43,855 bases of DNA from contig NZ_JAJGMW010000033.1 of NCBI RefSeq assembly GCF_020782115.1, positions 1 through 43,855 on the forward strand, in the 5' to 3' direction. The notes beneath the pieces were generated by a model. The model had not been told where the DNA came from and did not search any database. It was given only the letters and a program-made list of their open reading frames with translations. The DNA is from Leeuwenhoekiella parthenopeia (lineage in GTDB: Bacteria > Bacteroidota > Bacteroidia > Flavobacteriales > Flavobacteriaceae). Position 1 is the first letter of the stretch. Every line of letters starts with the position of its first letter. This document shows positions 1 to 8,192 of the stretch, one piece after another. The translations under genes and the position numbers were made by a program.

Positions 1-63
1 CTCTTTGAGAGCTTCTAAAACCACTTTGGTCTTGAACTTGGGTGTGAATTTTCTTCGTGTCAT
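1..63 (-). CDS. IS3-family transposase OrfA, N-terminal 21 residues (partial)
   Basis: The ATG at 63 opens a frame starting MTRRKFTPKFKTKVVLEALK, which is the typical start of the helix-turn-helix OrfA protein of IS3 elements (basic, R-[KR]-[FY]-[ST]-x-E/K-F-K-x-K-V-x-x-E-A). OrfA binds the IS ends and is normally joined to the OrfB DDE transposase by a -1 frameshift. Only the first 21 codons are in the window, so intactness is unknown. Confidence 0.8.
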   Translation of the reverse strand, partial: MTRRKFTPKFKTKVVLEALKE

Positions 64-127
64 AAAACAGTAAATTTAAAGTTATTTTGGAACTTAAATT
101 ACTGTCCTAATTTTTGGGGGATGCTCA
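1..127 (-). mobile_element. IS3-family element, 5' end (partial, runs off the window)
   Basis: The outer 27 bases (101-127), read on the minus strand, start TGAGCATCCCCC and form the terminal inverted repeat at the orfA side. They match the repeat at 43678-43704 at 21 of 27 positions. Inside lie about 37 bases of leader and then the start of orfA at 63. The rest of the element lies left of the window. The adjoining bases outside the repeat are ATT (128-130); a target duplication cannot be tested because the other end is missing. Confidence 0.85.
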
Positions 128-295
128 ATTTCCTCCAATTTTTTATTTCTATGTTGCACAACGGTCTCGTATAACCGTCAGTTACGGATTTAAAGTTAAT
201 AATTTTCGGTTTAGCACAGACGTTAGCAATTCCGAGTGGATTCGGACGTAGTCGAATCCGCCGTAATTGCGGTTATGCATTGTTGTAAAACGTTA
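128..295. repeat. Intergenic cassette-like border with hairpins
   Basis: No gene was found here. The stretch holds an imperfect hairpin around 238-262 (GGATTC and GAATCC arms around a short GAC/GTC stem). It also holds CAAC...ATAACCG near 158-177, which faces CGGTTATGCATTGTTG at 270-285 as an imperfect inverted repeat. GTTGTAAAACGTTA at 282-295 has an inverted copy (13 of 14 bases) at 773-786, on the other side of the small gene at 296-760. This resembles a mobile single-gene cassette border, but it matches no named site that I can identify. Confidence 0.4.
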
Positions 296-760
296 TTATT
301 CAATTTCTATATTCAAAACAGGTTTTTTTAGTCTAAAATTGTCAGCTTTTATTAATTCAATTCCGACAATGCTTTCAGATGAGATATTCTGATTTTTATT
401 TTCAATTAAATATCCGTTAACATAAATATTATTTTCCTCATTAAGTCCAAAAAATAGATTCAATTCTTTTTGAGATTTGAGTTTAAATTCGTGATTGATA
501 TTCGCAATTATAATTCCTGCACTTTTTTCATTTTCAATAAATAAGCAATTAGAACTTAATTTTCTTTCTTTAAAAACATTCATTTCCTCAATTTTGTCAG
601 AGGATATTTTGTTCAACAAATCAATACTTCCAATTATACTGTCGTTTATTATCAAAATTGGTTTTTCAGCTTTCATTATGCTCATTCTCGAATTCTGATT
701 TTGAGCGAAAGTTGAAGTTCCTAAAAGTATTATTAAGAAGATTGTCAATATTGATTTCAT
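296..760 (-). CDS. Small secreted protein with TonB-plug-like motif, unknown function
   Basis: The likely product is about 154 residues from the Met at 760, which begins a clear Sec signal peptide (MKSILTIFLIILLGTSTFAQ). A longer open frame to 832 only adds residues coded by the palindrome upstream. The mature part has ILIINDSIIG, then a region ending SAGIIIANI, echoing the plug-domain pattern of SusC-like receptors (pllvIDG...GVIIITTK), but there is no barrel. The gene is very AT-rich compared with its neighbours and is flanked by inverted repeats 282-295 and 773-786. Both point to recent transfer, perhaps as a cassette next to the IS. Function is unknown. Confidence 0.6.
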   Translation of the reverse strand: MKSILTIFLIILLGTSTFAQNQNSRMSIMKAEKPILIINDSIIGSIDLLNKISSDKIEEMNVFKERKLSSNCLFIENEKSAGIIIANINHEFKLKSQKELNLFFGLNEENNIYVNGYLIENKNQNISSESIVGIELIKADNFRLKKPVLNIEIE

Positions 761-772
761 ACAGTTTTTCTT

Positions 773-786
773 TAATGTTTTACAAC
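773..786. repeat. Inverted partner of the 282-295 repeat
   Basis: TAATGTTTTACAAC is the reverse complement of GTTGTAAAACATTA and pairs with GTTGTAAAACGTTA at 282-295 with one mismatch. The similarity continues outward: GTTATGCAT on the left against GTTATACGTAC on the right. The two copies bracket the AT-rich gene 296-760. Confidence 0.5.
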
Positions 787-790
787 GTAC

Positions 791-816
791 GTATAACACA
801 ACTGGTTGTGTTATAC
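791..816. repeat. Perfect 12-bp inverted repeat with 2-base loop
   Basis: GTATAACACAAC (791-802), TG, then GTTGTGTTATAC (805-816). It lies 31-56 bases upstream of the start of the 296-760 gene. It could be an operator, a recombination site or the end of a cassette. Confidence 0.6.
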
Positions 817-936
817 CTGTTTTATAATTCATTTACAAACGTTTGTAAGCGTATACTATACGATTACGTTCTCGTAAATATACCCTTTCGATTTATAGGT
901 TTTATACGGAATTCCAGATTTTCAAAATATTTTGCC

Positions 937-971
937 GCAAACCGCAAACCGCAAACCGCAAACCGCAAACC
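937..971. repeat. Five tandem copies of a 7-bp unit GCAAACC
   Basis: Exact GCAAACC units start at 937, 944, 951, 958 and 965. The array lies 6 bases beyond the stop codon of the M14 peptidase gene, in its 3' untranslated side. This microsatellite is likely to vary in copy number. No function is implied. Confidence 0.85.
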
Positions 972-977
972 GTTACC

Positions 978-3497
978 CTACATCGCTCCGGCAAAGAAAA
1001 TGGCGTTCATAAATAACTTGCTGGTACCGTACCAGAACGCTCTAAAGTTGGTGTTGTCTGTAAACACAAGCACATCACCTCTGCCCAGGCTTTGATGTAC
1101 AAAGGGGCGAGTACTTTTTAAGGCTTCAAGGTTGATATCGCTAATGTAACCGCTGGCCAAGGGTTCTTCGGTATATAAAACGGGATTTTTATAACTGGTT
1201 TCATCGGCTTCGATAAACAGGGTAGTATCTCTAAAAAGATTTATTTCACCCCGGTCATAACCAAACGCAATAGGATGGGAGCGGTCCAGTTTGGCTTTAA
1301 AAATGGCACCACCTATAACCTGTGCGCCGTTAAAATCACTGCGTTGCTCAAAGCTGATGTTGGTCGCAGGATTTTCGGTTTCTACTTCTGTAAAATCGAC
1401 TAGTCCCTGACGTTTCATCCATTTTGCGGCATTTTTAAAACCGATAAGCGTACCTCCTTCACGAACCCAGCTTTTCAGTTTTTCGGCATCTTCGTCTGTA
1501 AGAGCGCTACCCCAGCTTGAGGGCATAATGATTGTTGTATACCGGTTAAGATCTGACCGGCTGAAATTGCGGGTGTCTAACTTGGTGATCGAAATGTCAA
1601 AACGCGTATCGAGCAAATGCCAGATCTCGCCGGCATCGTACAAACTGATGCCTTCACCCACTAAAAGCGCGATGTGTTGCTTTTCTAAGGATTCAAACTG
1701 CCGGCTTCCCAAATCAATACCCTGTGTAGATCCGGTTGAGACGGCATCCATTTTTACGTGTGCGTTTTTGGCCACTCCATCTAAGAAACTTTGCAATGCT
1801 TCGGCATTCAGCTTTTGATTCTGCACGGGGATCATTAAAGTCCCGTAATCATAGGTTTTTCCATTAAGCGTAAAGGGCTGCATGGCCATTTTAACCCGAA
1901 TATCTTTATTGAGTATGGCGTTTAAAGCTTTTGGGGCGTAATAATCTCCCCACGGGATTAAATAGGCATAATTGCTTTGCCGCAGGGTAAGCGGTTGAGG
2001 CAATGTGATGCTATCCAGTTTTTCGCCGAGAAGACCGGCATGAGCAGTGTCACTAAAATCGAGGTTAAATGCCAGAGGAAAACTCCACGCCGAAATATCG
2101 TAAAATAAACTGTCCTGAAACGTGGTACGGGTTTCAAACATGGCTTTTAGCAAGCGGCTGTGCTTTTGCGTTTTGGGTACTAAATAGCTGCTGTTTGTAC
2201 CAAATTTTTTTCCGTCAGCTTCATATTCCCGTGCCGGTTTATATACTTCGATATGGTGTCTTTTGAGCAATTTGGCCAAATGCGCGGCACGTGCAGGATC
2301 GTTTGTACTGCCAAAGATATAGGCATCCTTACCGCGCTCAGCTCTTGAATTGGCGTAAAAATCACGCTGGTAATTGAGCAGTTTGGTTCGCATAGCCTTT
2401 GCTGCCTCAAGTGTAGATAAAAAGGCGGTAAACTGATTGCGAATGGTAAATGGAAAGCTCAGCAGTCCGTTTTCAGTTTCCTGAAGGTGGCCCCGTGAAC
2501 TGGCCTGTTCAAAGAGAATACCTATGCTTCCGTTAATGTCGGGGAAGGTAGATCCTTTTCCGTAGTAAAAATCATCATAATCTTCTTCGGTATAATACAG
2601 CGAACCAATTTTGTCAAAAGCTTTTGCGTGATAGGTTCCTATTTCTGCGGTTAACTCCTGATTAAGGGCAGGAGTGAGGGGATGTGTACGACTTGGGATT
2701 CCGGGTTGGAAGAAAAAAGACGAACTGCTGCCCATCTCGTGATGATCGGTCAAAATGTTGGGATGCCACTGGTGAAAGGTTTCTATACGCGCCTGCGATT
2801 CAGGTAATTCTGCCGGTAACCAGTCGCGGTTCAGGTCAAACCAATAGTGATTGGTACGGCCGCCGGGCCAGATCTCGTCATACTCTCGGTCCTGAGGATC
2901 GGCAGTTATGGTTTGGTTTTTATTGGTATTGGCCCAGTAGGAGAAGCGCTGTAAACCATCGGGATTAAACGACGGGTCAAAAAGAATAACCACATCATTA
3001 AGCAGGGATTCAATTTCGGGACCTTCGGCTGCTGCAAGGTAATAGGCTGCCAGCAGACCGGCATTAGAACCACTGGCTTCATTGCCGTGAATACTCATGC
3101 CCTGGTATACCACAACCGGCATAGTTGAAGTGTCTAAATTGGCGCCGCCTTCTTCGGTTAATGCTGCGTGACGCTCGCGTATTTCGTCTAAATTTTGCTG
3201 ATTTTGGGGCGAAGTGATGGTAAGCAACAAGATAGGGCGACCTTCAAAAGTACTGCCACGACGCTCAATACGTATACGCGGTGAGGCTTCAGCCAGTCGC
3301 TGCATGTAGCCGATGAGCTGGTCATGGCTTACGTGCCATTCCCCGGGCATATAACCCAAAAGGTCCTGCGGTTTTGGTATTTCGGGATTGTAGGTAACCT
3401 GATCAGGCAGGTAATAATCGAGCGAAAGTTTTGATGTGGTGTTTTGTGCAGAAAGGGTAAATCCAATACAGAGAAAAATAACGAAAAGGTGTTTCAT
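978..3497 (-). CDS. M14-family zinc carboxypeptidase-like secreted protein
   Basis: The product is 839 residues with a Sec signal peptide (about 1-17, ending LSAQ). The M14 peptidase domain (about 55-370) shows the zinc ligands H137 and E140 in SIHGNEASGSN and a later His in DHHEMG (252/253). It also has the NPDG substrate-side motif (178-181) and a likely catalytic Glu in GILFEQ (330). The C-terminal half contains a class I glutamine amidotransferase-like fold (TTIIMPSSWGSAL, then WVREGGTLIGF), as in other large Bacteroidota M14 proteins. It probably trims peptides or peptidoglycan in the periplasm or outside the cell. It appears to be a single-gene unit. The family call is strong; the substrate is unknown. 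Confidence 0.9.
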   Translation of the reverse strand: MKHLFVIFLCIGFTLSAQNTTSKLSLDYYLPDQVTYNPEIPKPQDLLGYMPGEWHVSHDQLIGYMQRLAEASPRIRIERRGSTFEGRPILLLTITSPQNQQNLDEIRERHAALTEEGGANLDTSTMPVVVYQGMSIHGNEASGSNAGLLAAYYLAAAEGPEIESLLNDVVILFDPSFNPDGLQRFSYWANTNKNQTITADPQDREYDEIWPGGRTNHYWFDLNRDWLPAELPESQARIETFHQWHPNILTDHHEMGSSSSFFFQPGIPSRTHPLTPALNQELTAEIGTYHAKAFDKIGSLYYTEEDYDDFYYGKGSTFPDINGSIGILFEQASSRGHLQETENGLLSFPFTIRNQFTAFLSTLEAAKAMRTKLLNYQRDFYANSRAERGKDAYIFGSTNDPARAAHLAKLLKRHHIEVYKPAREYEADGKKFGTNSSYLVPKTQKHSRLLKAMFETRTTFQDSLFYDISAWSFPLAFNLDFSDTAHAGLLGEKLDSITLPQPLTLRQSNYAYLIPWGDYYAPKALNAILNKDIRVKMAMQPFTLNGKTYDYGTLMIPVQNQKLNAEALQSFLDGVAKNAHVKMDAVSTGSTQGIDLGSRQFESLEKQHIALLVGEGISLYDAGEIWHLLDTRFDISITKLDTRNFSRSDLNRYTTIIMPSSWGSALTDEDAEKLKSWVREGGTLIGFKNAAKWMKRQGLVDFTEVETENPATNISFEQRSDFNGAQVIGGAIFKAKLDRSHPIAFGYDRGEINLFRDTTLFIEADETSYKNPVLYTEEPLASGYISDINLEALKSTRPFVHQSLGRGDVLVFTDNTNFRAFWYGTSKLFMNAIFFAGAM

Positions 3498-3672
3498 AAT
3501 AGGGAACTTGCAGCTTGTATGCTTTTGATTAAATGCTTCGATTTTAAAGATATTGATTTATGTGCAGATACCCTACCCACAGCATTACCCGCTGATGCTC
3601 TTTTATTAAAACTGAATTTTGAGCATAAAAAAAGCCGAAGTAGTTGCGGCTTTAATAACTGGACGTAATTTT
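3498..3672. terminator. Terminator of the DUF3276 gene (hairpin 3631-3653)
   Basis: AAAGCCG (3631-3637) pairs with CGGCTTT (3647-3653). Read on the minus strand the hairpin is followed by a T-run (complement of 3624-3633). It lies 20 bases after the stop of the gene at 3673. The remainder, to 3497, should contain the promoter of neither neighbour except the M14 gene, and no clear -33/-7 pair was seen. Confidence 0.8.
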
Positions 3673-4044
3673 TTAAATATCTTCAAAGCTTACATCGGTG
3701 AAAGCTTTGGCAGGTTTTTCAGCAACCAGCTCAGCATCGTCATCTTTGGTATAATCACTCTGGTGACGCTCGCTAATGACCTCTTCTCCTTTTTCATCAA
3801 GAATATAACCGGTCATTTCGTTCAGGATTTCAGAAAACCCTTCAAAATCTTCTTTATACAGGTAGATTTTGTGTTTTTTGTAATGAAAGGATCCATCATC
3901 ATTGGTAAACTTCTTGCTTTCGGTTATAGTTAGGTAATAATCTCCTGCACGGGTAGAACGTACGTCAAAAAAATAGGTGCGGCGCCCTGCTCTTAACACT
4001 TTAGAGAATATCTCGTCATTCCCCCTCATTTCAGTATTGCTCAT
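3673..4044 (-). CDS. DUF3276 / PUR-family nucleic-acid-binding protein
   Basis: The product is 123 residues matching the small Bacteroidota PUR-repeat protein (DUF3276). The core GRRTYFFDVRSTRAGDYYLTI is followed by a second strand-rich block, KKHKIYLYKEDFEGF. PUR repeats fold as a whirly-like sheet that binds single-stranded DNA or RNA; related Borrelia proteins regulate transcription. The tail (about 90-123) is acidic and likely disordered. It is followed by its own terminator. It sits downstream of, and on the same strand as, the ABC transporter, with a 67-base gap, an order I recall from other Flavobacteriaceae. Confidence 0.9.
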   Translation of the reverse strand: MSNTEMRGNDEIFSKVLRAGRRTYFFDVRSTRAGDYYLTITESKKFTNDDGSFHYKKHKIYLYKEDFEGFSEILNEMTGYILDEKGEEVISERHQSDYTKDDDAELVAEKPAKAFTDVSFEDI

Positions 4045-4111
4045 ATTCTTGGTTTAATTAATATGCATTACGCTGTCAAAAATGGAAAAAAATTAAATGG
4101 TGTACAAAAAA

Positions 4112-5869
4112 TTATTCCATTTCTTTTTCCTCCAGCTGCTTGCGATACAGCTCCTGATAGTAACCTTCCTGATTCACCAGCTCCTCGTGTGTACCACGCT
4201 GAATGATCTCTCCATCTTCAAGGATAATTATCCTGTCTGCGTTTTTAGCCGAAGAAATACGGTGGCTTACCAGTACGGTGGTTTTAGTTGCCGCTATGCG
4301 TTTAATATTCTCCAGAATTTCTTCTTCAGTCTCCGTATCTACGGCTGAAAGACTATCGTCAAAGAGCAGGATCTGCGGATCTTTAATAATCGCCCTTGCG
4401 ATAGATACCCGTTGTTTTTGGCCACCGCTTAACGTGATGCCGCGTTCACCCAGGACCGTATCATAGCCCTTAGAAAAGTCAATGATATTGTCGTGTACCG
4501 AAGCGTTTTTGGCAGCCTGAGTCACCTCTGCATCGGTCGCGTCTTTCTTACCAAATTTGATGTTTTCCTTGATGCTGTCGCTAAAAAGAAAGGCTTCCTG
4601 AGGTACATAACCAATGCTGCTTCTCAGGTCTTTCAGGTTAAGATCGGCTATGGGGGTTTCATCAATGAGTATAGTGCCGCTTGTAGTGTCGTATAAACGG
4701 CCTATAAGTTCTAAAATGGTAGATTTTCCGGAACCGGTTTTACCTATAATCGCAAGAGTTTCTCCTTTGTTAACCTCAAATGATATGTCTTTAAGAGCTG
4801 TAATGTTTGTGTCTTCGTAGGTAAAACTCACGTTCTTAAATGTAATCTTTCCGGTTACGGGAGTGTGAGCCTGGGTATGGTTCTTAATATCGGGTACCTC
4901 ATTTAAAAACTCGTTGATCCGTTTTTGGGAAGCTTCGGCCTGCTGTACCAGAGAGGTAATCCAACCTACAGAAGCAACCGGCCAGGTGAGCATATTTACA
5001 TAGATCAAAAATTCGACAATCACGCCCAGATCGGGAATGCTGCCGTCAATGTATTTTTTTCCGCCTATATAAATCACGAGCAGGTTACTCACGCCTATCA
5101 AAGCAATCATAAGCGGAAAGAAAAAGGCCTGCACTTTTGCCAAATCGAGGTTTTTATCCCTGCTGGTAATGCTGAGTTTTTCAAATCCCTCAGCGGTTTG
5201 TTTTTCAATCCCGTATGCCTTTATAACGCCAATCCCGCTAAACGATTCCTGAGTAAAGGTGCTCAGATGCGAGAGGTACTCCTGCACGATCGTGCTGCGT
5301 TTGTGTATAAGCTTGCTTAATTGATAAATCGCGACCGAGAGTACGGGCAGGGGGATAATGACATAAAGCGTAAGTTCGGGAGCGGTGTAAAACATATAGG
5401 GAACAACCGTCGCAAAAAGTATAAAAGTGGTTACCCCATACATAATGGCCGGTCCCAGATACATTCGTACTTTGCTTACGTCTTCGCTAATGCGGTTCAT
5501 AAGGTCGCCGGTGCGGTTTTTCTTGTAAAAATTGAGCGAAAGGTTTTGATACTGCTCGTAAACCTCGTTTTTAAGATCGGCTTCCATATAACGGGAAACT
5601 ACAATAAACATCTGCCGCATTAAGAAGGTGAAGAAGGCCGAAAGCAGCGCAGCTCCCAGAAGCAGAAGCAGGGTCATAAGGAGATCATGCCGTAATTCGC
5701 TAATCTCCCCGCCATCGCTCATATAATTCTCTACCAGGTTGATCATATCACCACTAAACTTAGGCGTAAGAATGGCAAATATGCGCGCAACCAGTACGAT
5801 GAAGAACCCCAAAATGAGCTTCCATTTGTACTTTTTAAAATATTTATTGAGATGCTGTAATTCCTTCAT
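4112..5869 (-). CDS. ABC exporter half-transporter (MdlA/BmrC-like)
   Basis: The product is 585 residues: a six-helix exporter transmembrane domain (about 15-320) fused to a nucleotide-binding domain (about 341-575). The Walker A is GKTGSGKST (376-384), the Q-loop Gln 424, the signature LSGGQ (480-484), the Walker B ILLFDD (D504, D505) and the H-loop His 536. The residue after the Walker B Asp is Asp, not the usual catalytic Glu. This is the pattern of the degenerate-site partner in heterodimeric exporters such as BmrC/BmrD, MdlA/MdlB or TM287/288. No second half-transporter is nearby. The substrate is probably lipid or drug but is not deducible. Confidence 0.92.
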   Translation of the reverse strand: MKELQHLNKYFKKYKWKLILGFFIVLVARIFAILTPKFSGDMINLVENYMSDGGEISELRHDLLMTLLLLLGAALLSAFFTFLMRQMFIVVSRYMEADLKNEVYEQYQNLSLNFYKKNRTGDLMNRISEDVSKVRMYLGPAIMYGVTTFILFATVVPYMFYTAPELTLYVIIPLPVLSVAIYQLSKLIHKRSTIVQEYLSHLSTFTQESFSGIGVIKAYGIEKQTAEGFEKLSITSRDKNLDLAKVQAFFFPLMIALIGVSNLLVIYIGGKKYIDGSIPDLGVIVEFLIYVNMLTWPVASVGWITSLVQQAEASQKRINEFLNEVPDIKNHTQAHTPVTGKITFKNVSFTYEDTNITALKDISFEVNKGETLAIIGKTGSGKSTILELIGRLYDTTSGTILIDETPIADLNLKDLRSSIGYVPQEAFLFSDSIKENIKFGKKDATDAEVTQAAKNASVHDNIIDFSKGYDTVLGERGITLSGGQKQRVSIARAIIKDPQILLFDDSLSAVDTETEEEILENIKRIAATKTTVLVSHRISSAKNADRIIILEDGEIIQRGTHEELVNQEGYYQELYRKQLEEKEME

Positions 5870-6235
5870 CTGTTTAAAATTTTGTTATCCGCAGATAATC
5901 AATGCCTTAATTTTATGGTTAAGCATTTTTAGTTTTCTAATACCCATTATGGGTTGTCATAACGAGTTGTAATTGGTGGTCCTGACAGAAAATTGAAGGC
6001 TCAAGACGGCCGACAAAGATACGCGATTCAGCTTAGAAAAGCCCCGCAGGTATTTTTAAGATAAAAAAGCAGTTTTTGGGCTCAGAACTTTTAGAGATCA
6101 TGTATTTTTGCAGCGTTTTTGAGCGTTCGGCCCCGGGTCTAATTTTCGTAAAGGATAATCAGGATCATCAAGGCCGCTCGCCAAACCAAGCTCTAAAATA
6201 CCTTCGGGTATTAACACTTTAAGTTCATTAACGCT
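5870..6235. promoter_or_regulatory. Divergent intergenic region of 366 bp between the ABC gene and nusB
   Basis: Two things stand out. ACCCAT-T-ATGGGT at 5942-5954 is a perfect inverted repeat about 75 bases upstream of the ABC transporter start and could be an operator. TATTTTTG at 6103-6110 is a perfect Bacteroidota -7 element on the plus strand, with a TTTTTG 24 bases upstream (6073-6078), slightly far for a -33. Transcription from there would give nusB a leader of about 120 bases. No gene or RNA gene was recognised in the rest. Confidence 0.4.
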
Positions 6236-7183
6236 ATGCTCAACAGGAGGCACATTCGCATTAAGGTAATGCAGGCGCTTTATGCTTTAAGTCAGGCCGA
6301 ACAGCCCGATTTACAAAAAGAAGAAAAGTTTCTCAATGCCAGTACTGCCCAGATGTATGACCTGTATCTGGTTCTCGTAGATTTACTAACCGAAATTCAC
6401 GCTCACGCAAAGGATATGCTCGAGCGTTCCCAGCAAAAAATTCTCGCAACAGAAGAAGACCGCAATCCCAATTTACGTTTTGTAAATAATGAGGTTCTTG
6501 TGCGTCTCGCTGAAAATGAGACTTTGGCCAAAAGTCTCAAAAAAGCCAAGCTGAAAAACTGGCGTTTGGATAACGAGTATGTCGTGCTCATCTATGATGA
6601 AGTCGTTAAGAGTGATCTGTATGAGCAGTATATGATGCAGGCTGAAACCGGTTTCAAAGAAGACCGCCAGTTTGTGATCGATATGTTTACCGAATTTGTT
6701 GCACCAAACGATAAGCTCTACGATTACCTGGAGGATTACCGCATTACCTGGCTCGATGATTTACCGGTTGTAAATACCACACTGGTAAAGCGTTTGGGTA
6801 AATTGAAACCCAACTCACCGGAAAGCACCATCCTTCCCAAATTGTATAAAGACGATGAAGATCAGGAGTTTGCCCGTGATTTATTGAGAAGAACCGCTCA
6901 TAACGATGCCGAATTTGAATCTGAAATTTTAGGGAATACACCAAACTGGGATCAGGATCGTATTGCGGTTTTAGATAAAATACTTATCAAGATGGCTCTT
7001 TGTGAATTCTTGCGTTTTCCGTCAATACCGGTTAAAGTAACCATAAATGAATACCTCGAGCTTTCTAAAGAATATTCAACCCCCAAGAGCAGCATTTTTG
7101 TAAACGGGGTTTTAGACCGTTTGGTCAAAAAATATAAAAAGGAAGGCCGTTTAAATAAGGCCGGTCGTGGTCTTATGGAATAG
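6236..7183 (+). CDS. nusB: Transcription antitermination factor NusB
   Basis: The product is 315 residues, roughly twice the length of proteobacterial NusB, as is usual in Bacteroidota. It starts MLNRRHIRIKVMQALYAL, the N-terminal helix with the arginine patch. The conserved NusB C-terminal block is plain: RIAVLDKILIKMALCEF, then PVKVTINEYLELSKEYS and SSIFVNGVLDRL (about 235-295). NusB pairs with S10 (NusE) on boxA RNA to support processive rRNA transcription. The middle (about 60-200) is the lineage-specific helical insertion. It heads the plus-strand nusB, DUF1573, yajC set. Confidence 0.95.
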   Translation: MLNRRHIRIKVMQALYALSQAEQPDLQKEEKFLNASTAQMYDLYLVLVDLLTEIHAHAKDMLERSQQKILATEEDRNPNLRFVNNEVLVRLAENETLAKSLKKAKLKNWRLDNEYVVLIYDEVVKSDLYEQYMMQAETGFKEDRQFVIDMFTEFVAPNDKLYDYLEDYRITWLDDLPVVNTTLVKRLGKLKPNSPESTILPKLYKDDEDQEFARDLLRRTAHNDAEFESEILGNTPNWDQDRIAVLDKILIKMALCEFLRFPSIPVKVTINEYLELSKEYSTPKSSIFVNGVLDRLVKKYKKEGRLNKAGRGLME

Positions 7184-7298
7184 CTTTTGCACAGATTTGA
7201 GAGGGGATTATAGAATCTCCATTAAAACAGCTACTTGGGGTCAAACCCGGGGCGTTGTTTGAAATTTAGTTTTAAGCAAAGCTTGAAGGTGTTATACC

Positions 7299-7328
7299 TT
7301 TGGCGTTGCCAATAAAATTGTATTTTTG
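7299..7328 (+). promoter_or_regulatory. Bacteroidota promoter for the DUF1573-yajC unit
   Basis: TTTG (7299-7302), 18 bases, then TATTTTTG (7321-7328) fits the -33/-7 pattern TTTG-N19-TAnnTTTG recognised by the Bacteroidota primary sigma factor. It lies about 22 bases upstream of the ATG at 7351. Confidence 0.7.
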
Positions 7329-7350
7329 AACTTTTAAAAATTTGATGAAT

Positions 7351-7815
7351 ATGAAAAAAGTATTTTTTATTGCAGGTATAGTTGCTGCAATGGCATTTAC
7401 AGGCTGTAAAGACAATGCGTCTGATAAAGTTAAAGGTGAAAACGTAGAAATGGCTGCAACTCGCGATGAGAATGCAACGGTTTTTCCGATTTTAGAATTT
7501 GAAGAAACGGCTTATGATTTTGGTAATATCGCCAGAGGTACCGAAGTGGAACACGTATTCAAATTTAAAAACACCGGGAAAGCTCCTTTAGTTATCGTAG
7601 ATGCTACGAGCACCTGTGGTTGTACAGTACCTAGTTTTCCTGAAGAACCCGTTCAGCCTGGTGAGACCGGAGAACTTTTGGTAAAATATAACGGTAGTGG
7701 CCTTAATGCAGTTACTAAGGTTGTAACTGTTAAATCGAATACTGAAAAAGGTACTGAAACTGTAAAAATAACCGCTTTTGTGCAGCCTACTGAAGGACCT
7801 GCAGCACAAGGATAA
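7351..7815 (+). CDS. DUF1573 lipoprotein
   Basis: The product is about 154 residues from the ATG at 7351; an ATG at 7345 is also possible. The 7351 start gives a compact lipoprotein signal, MKKVFFIAGIVAAMAFTGC, with the lipobox FTGC and Cys19 as the acylated residue. The rest is a DUF1573 immunoglobulin-like domain: YDFGNIARGTEVEHVFKFKN, then the family hallmark STCGCTVP and a PGETGELLVKY strand. Such proteins sit on the periplasmic side of a membrane; their role is not known. The yajC gene follows after 9 bases, so they are co-transcribed. Confidence 0.9.
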   Translation: MKKVFFIAGIVAAMAFTGCKDNASDKVKGENVEMAATRDENATVFPILEFEETAYDFGNIARGTEVEHVFKFKNTGKAPLVIVDATSTCGCTVPSFPEEPVQPGETGELLVKYNGSGLNAVTKVVTVKSNTEKGTETVKITAFVQPTEGPAAQG

Positions 7816-7824
7816 TCCCCTACA

Positions 7825-8121
7825 ATGGAACAAATAACCAGTTTTTTACCTATTCTTTTGATGATTGCTGTGGTGTATCTGTTTATGATTCGCCCACAAA
7901 TGAAGCGTCAAAAGGAAGAAAAGAAGTTTTCTGAAGCCTTAAAACGTGGAGATCGTGTGATTACTAAAAGCGGTCTGCACGGTAAAATTTTGGAGCTTAA
8001 TGATGATAGCGTTTTGCTTGATGCAGGCGCCGGGAAGATGCGTTTTGAGCGTTCTGCCCTGTCATTAGAGCTTTCTAAAAAGCTCAATGAGCCTGAAAAG
8101 ACAGAAAAGGAGAAGAAATAA
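7825..8121 (+). CDS. yajC: Preprotein translocase subunit YajC
   Basis: The product is 98 residues with one N-terminal membrane segment (about 5-22, SFLPILLMIAVVYLFMI). The YajC signature RPQMKRQKEEKKF follows, then a small domain, LKRGDRVITKSGLHGKI. YajC joins SecDF next to the SecYEG channel. It follows DUF1573 by 9 bases and ends before a strong terminator. In many Flavobacteriaceae a YbbR-like gene and coaE come next; here the next gene is on the other strand. Confidence 0.95.
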   Translation: MEQITSFLPILLMIAVVYLFMIRPQMKRQKEEKKFSEALKRGDRVITKSGLHGKILELNDDSVLLDAGAGKMRFERSALSLELSKKLNEPEKTEKEKK

Positions 8122-8140
8122 GAATTTTCAATAAACTAAA

Positions 8141-8175
8141 AAACCCGATGTCTTAAAACATCGGGTTTTTTTATT
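8141..8175. terminator. Bidirectional terminator between yajC and the ferritin-like gene
   Basis: AAACCCGATGT (8141-8151) pairs perfectly with ACATCGGGTTT (8159-8169). There is a T-run on the plus side (8167-8173) and an A-run on the other (8138-8143), so it can serve yajC and the converging gene that ends at 8193. Confidence 0.92.
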
Positions 8176-8192
8176 ACGATCAGCGACCAGTA

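Noticed and set aside
658-1095. Open frame on the plus strand over 658-1095
   Set aside because: It crosses the palindrome and tandem repeat and lies antisense to the M14 gene; no domain or start signal.
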